Source of the DNA: Epiperipatus broadwayi
Lineage: Eukaryota > Onychophora > Udeonychophora > Euonychophora > Peripatidae
Length of the DNA stretch: 64,000 nucleotides
Direction: 5' to 3'
NCBI GenBank assembly: GCA_028023455.1
Contig: JAQFVV010012396.1
Coordinates: 8,350,085-8,414,084, forward strand
The first letter of the stretch is position 1. Each line of letters begins with the position of its first letter. The position numbers and the translations under genes are program-made. The notes beneath the pieces are model-generated. The model was given only the letters and a program-made list of their open reading frames with translations. It did not search any database and had not been told where the DNA came from. Positions 63,401-64,000 of the stretch are shown piece by piece.

Positions 63401-63677
63401 CTGGAAAAAACTCAACATCATTTTAGACAATTTTTAAATCTTTCAAACATATTGTATGTATGTTGATCAGTTTAGTCCAATTGCAAAATTGGCTAAAAAA
63501 ACATGTGGCAGACTGGCCAATTACTTATAACTTTATTCTTCAATCTAATTCTTTAATGCTTAAACATCATCTGATTTTTTAAAAAAAAATAACAAGTGTG
63601 TATTGAATTAAATGTGTTTATTAATATGCCCATGTTCCATCATCATTGTTTATATTTTATAATGTTGAAAAACAATT
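60411..63677. other. AT-rich DNA, no gene seen
   Basis: Contains a C9 run at about 61,290-61,298 and short A/T tracts. Overlapping frames near 62,527-62,751 are low complexity. Confidence 0.5.
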
Positions 63678-63915
63678 CGGATTGAAGCCTGTCCATTAAA
63701 GTATGAAGATTGGCTATCTTAATATAAGCTGAGCATTGATTGTATATATATATATATGGAGATGATAATCTGGACCAACTGACGAGTGTTGGTTTAGCAT
63801 GAAATACGAATATTGGTGATTATTTATTTTCTCAACATTGTATGATCAAGTGTGTCAGAAGTATGAGATGAGGGTCATGTGAATATCTGAGTTCAAACCC
63901 CCTATATATTACATA
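63678..63915 (+). repeat. HHR-A unit (partial, near window end)
   Basis: Runs from GCCTGTCCATTAAAGTATGA through TA-rich leader, hammerhead, and B box (GAGTTCAAACCCCC near 63,888), then stops matching soon after 63,915. It is the least decayed ribozyme of the family. Confidence 0.85.
63758..63827 (+). ncRNA. Hammerhead ribozyme, type I, intact core (HHR-A copy 7)
   Basis: Core CUGACGA at 63779-63785 (position 7 is free to vary), stem II GUGUU/AGCAU with a 5-base loop, GAAA at 63801-63804. Helix III is two pairs (AU/AU) closing the tetraloop ACGA. UA cleavage dinucleotide ends at A63812. Helix I is ACCAA/UUGGU (63813-63817), a UGG bulge, then AUAAUC/GAUUAU (63765-63770 with 63818-63823). All invariant core positions are met. 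Stem II has a U-G and a closing G-U wobble, which may slow it. Folded by hand. Confidence 0.82.
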
Positions 63916-64000
63916 TTGGAGTGCAGGTATAAAAAGCCTGCACTGTAGGAAAAAAATTATATATTAATTCTTAAAATTGCATCTCATATGCATTTTGTAG

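Overview
The window is strongly AT-rich eukaryotic DNA, almost certainly metazoan. It carries Penelope-like (PLE), L1/Tx1-like and RTE-like retroelements, hAT MITEs, a tRNA-derived SINE and many long microsatellites. The repeat mix would suit a mollusc such as a cephalopod, but that is a guess and nothing here fixes the species. I find no convincing host protein-coding gene, rRNA or functional tRNA. Nearly every long open frame is transposon-derived or a translated microsatellite, so this looks like intergenic or deep-intronic repeat sediment.

Layout. 0-1.25 kb: 3' part of a PLE with an open RT + GIY-YIG reading frame, its 3' UTR and (TA)n. 1.25-3.3 kb: an array of about 465-545 bp units, first on the minus then on the plus strand, each with a type I hammerhead-ribozyme-like core (family HHR-A). 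5.5-6.9 kb: tRNA-SINE, a decayed inverted PLE-like element and a 180 bp palindrome. 14.2-16.5 kb: dead L1/Tx1-like LINE with an A-tail. 17.6-18.5, 31.4, 49.3 and 59.4-60.4 kb: four minus-strand RTE-like 3' ends. 19.9-20.3 kb: inverted HHR-A pair. 21.7 and 35.2 kb: two hAT MITEs with perfect 8 bp target duplications. 33.9-34.4 kb: interleaved inverted repeat. 41.6-42.1 kb: two PLE 3' ends head to head, followed by (TA)n and a 421 bp-period direct repeat whose two units each carry a complete hammerhead on the minus strand (family HHR-B). 43.8, 47.5, 51.9 and 56.2 kb: fold-back repeats related to HHR-B, three with recognisable hammerhead cores. 50.8 and 56.7 kb: more SINE copies. 58.7 and 63.7 kb: further HHR-A copies, the last with an intact core.

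Central result. Two unrelated-looking families of small non-coding repeats carry type I hammerhead motifs with very short helix III. Both sit next to PLE fragments and (TA)n tracts. They have the layout of animal retrozymes (hammerhead-flanked tandem units that give circular RNA, thought to be mobilised by PLE enzymes). HHR-A also has tRNA-like A/B boxes downstream of the ribozyme, recalling the schistosome SM-alpha element. The ribozyme folds were worked out by hand from the sequence; activity, mobilisation by the PLE and novelty of the families are inference.
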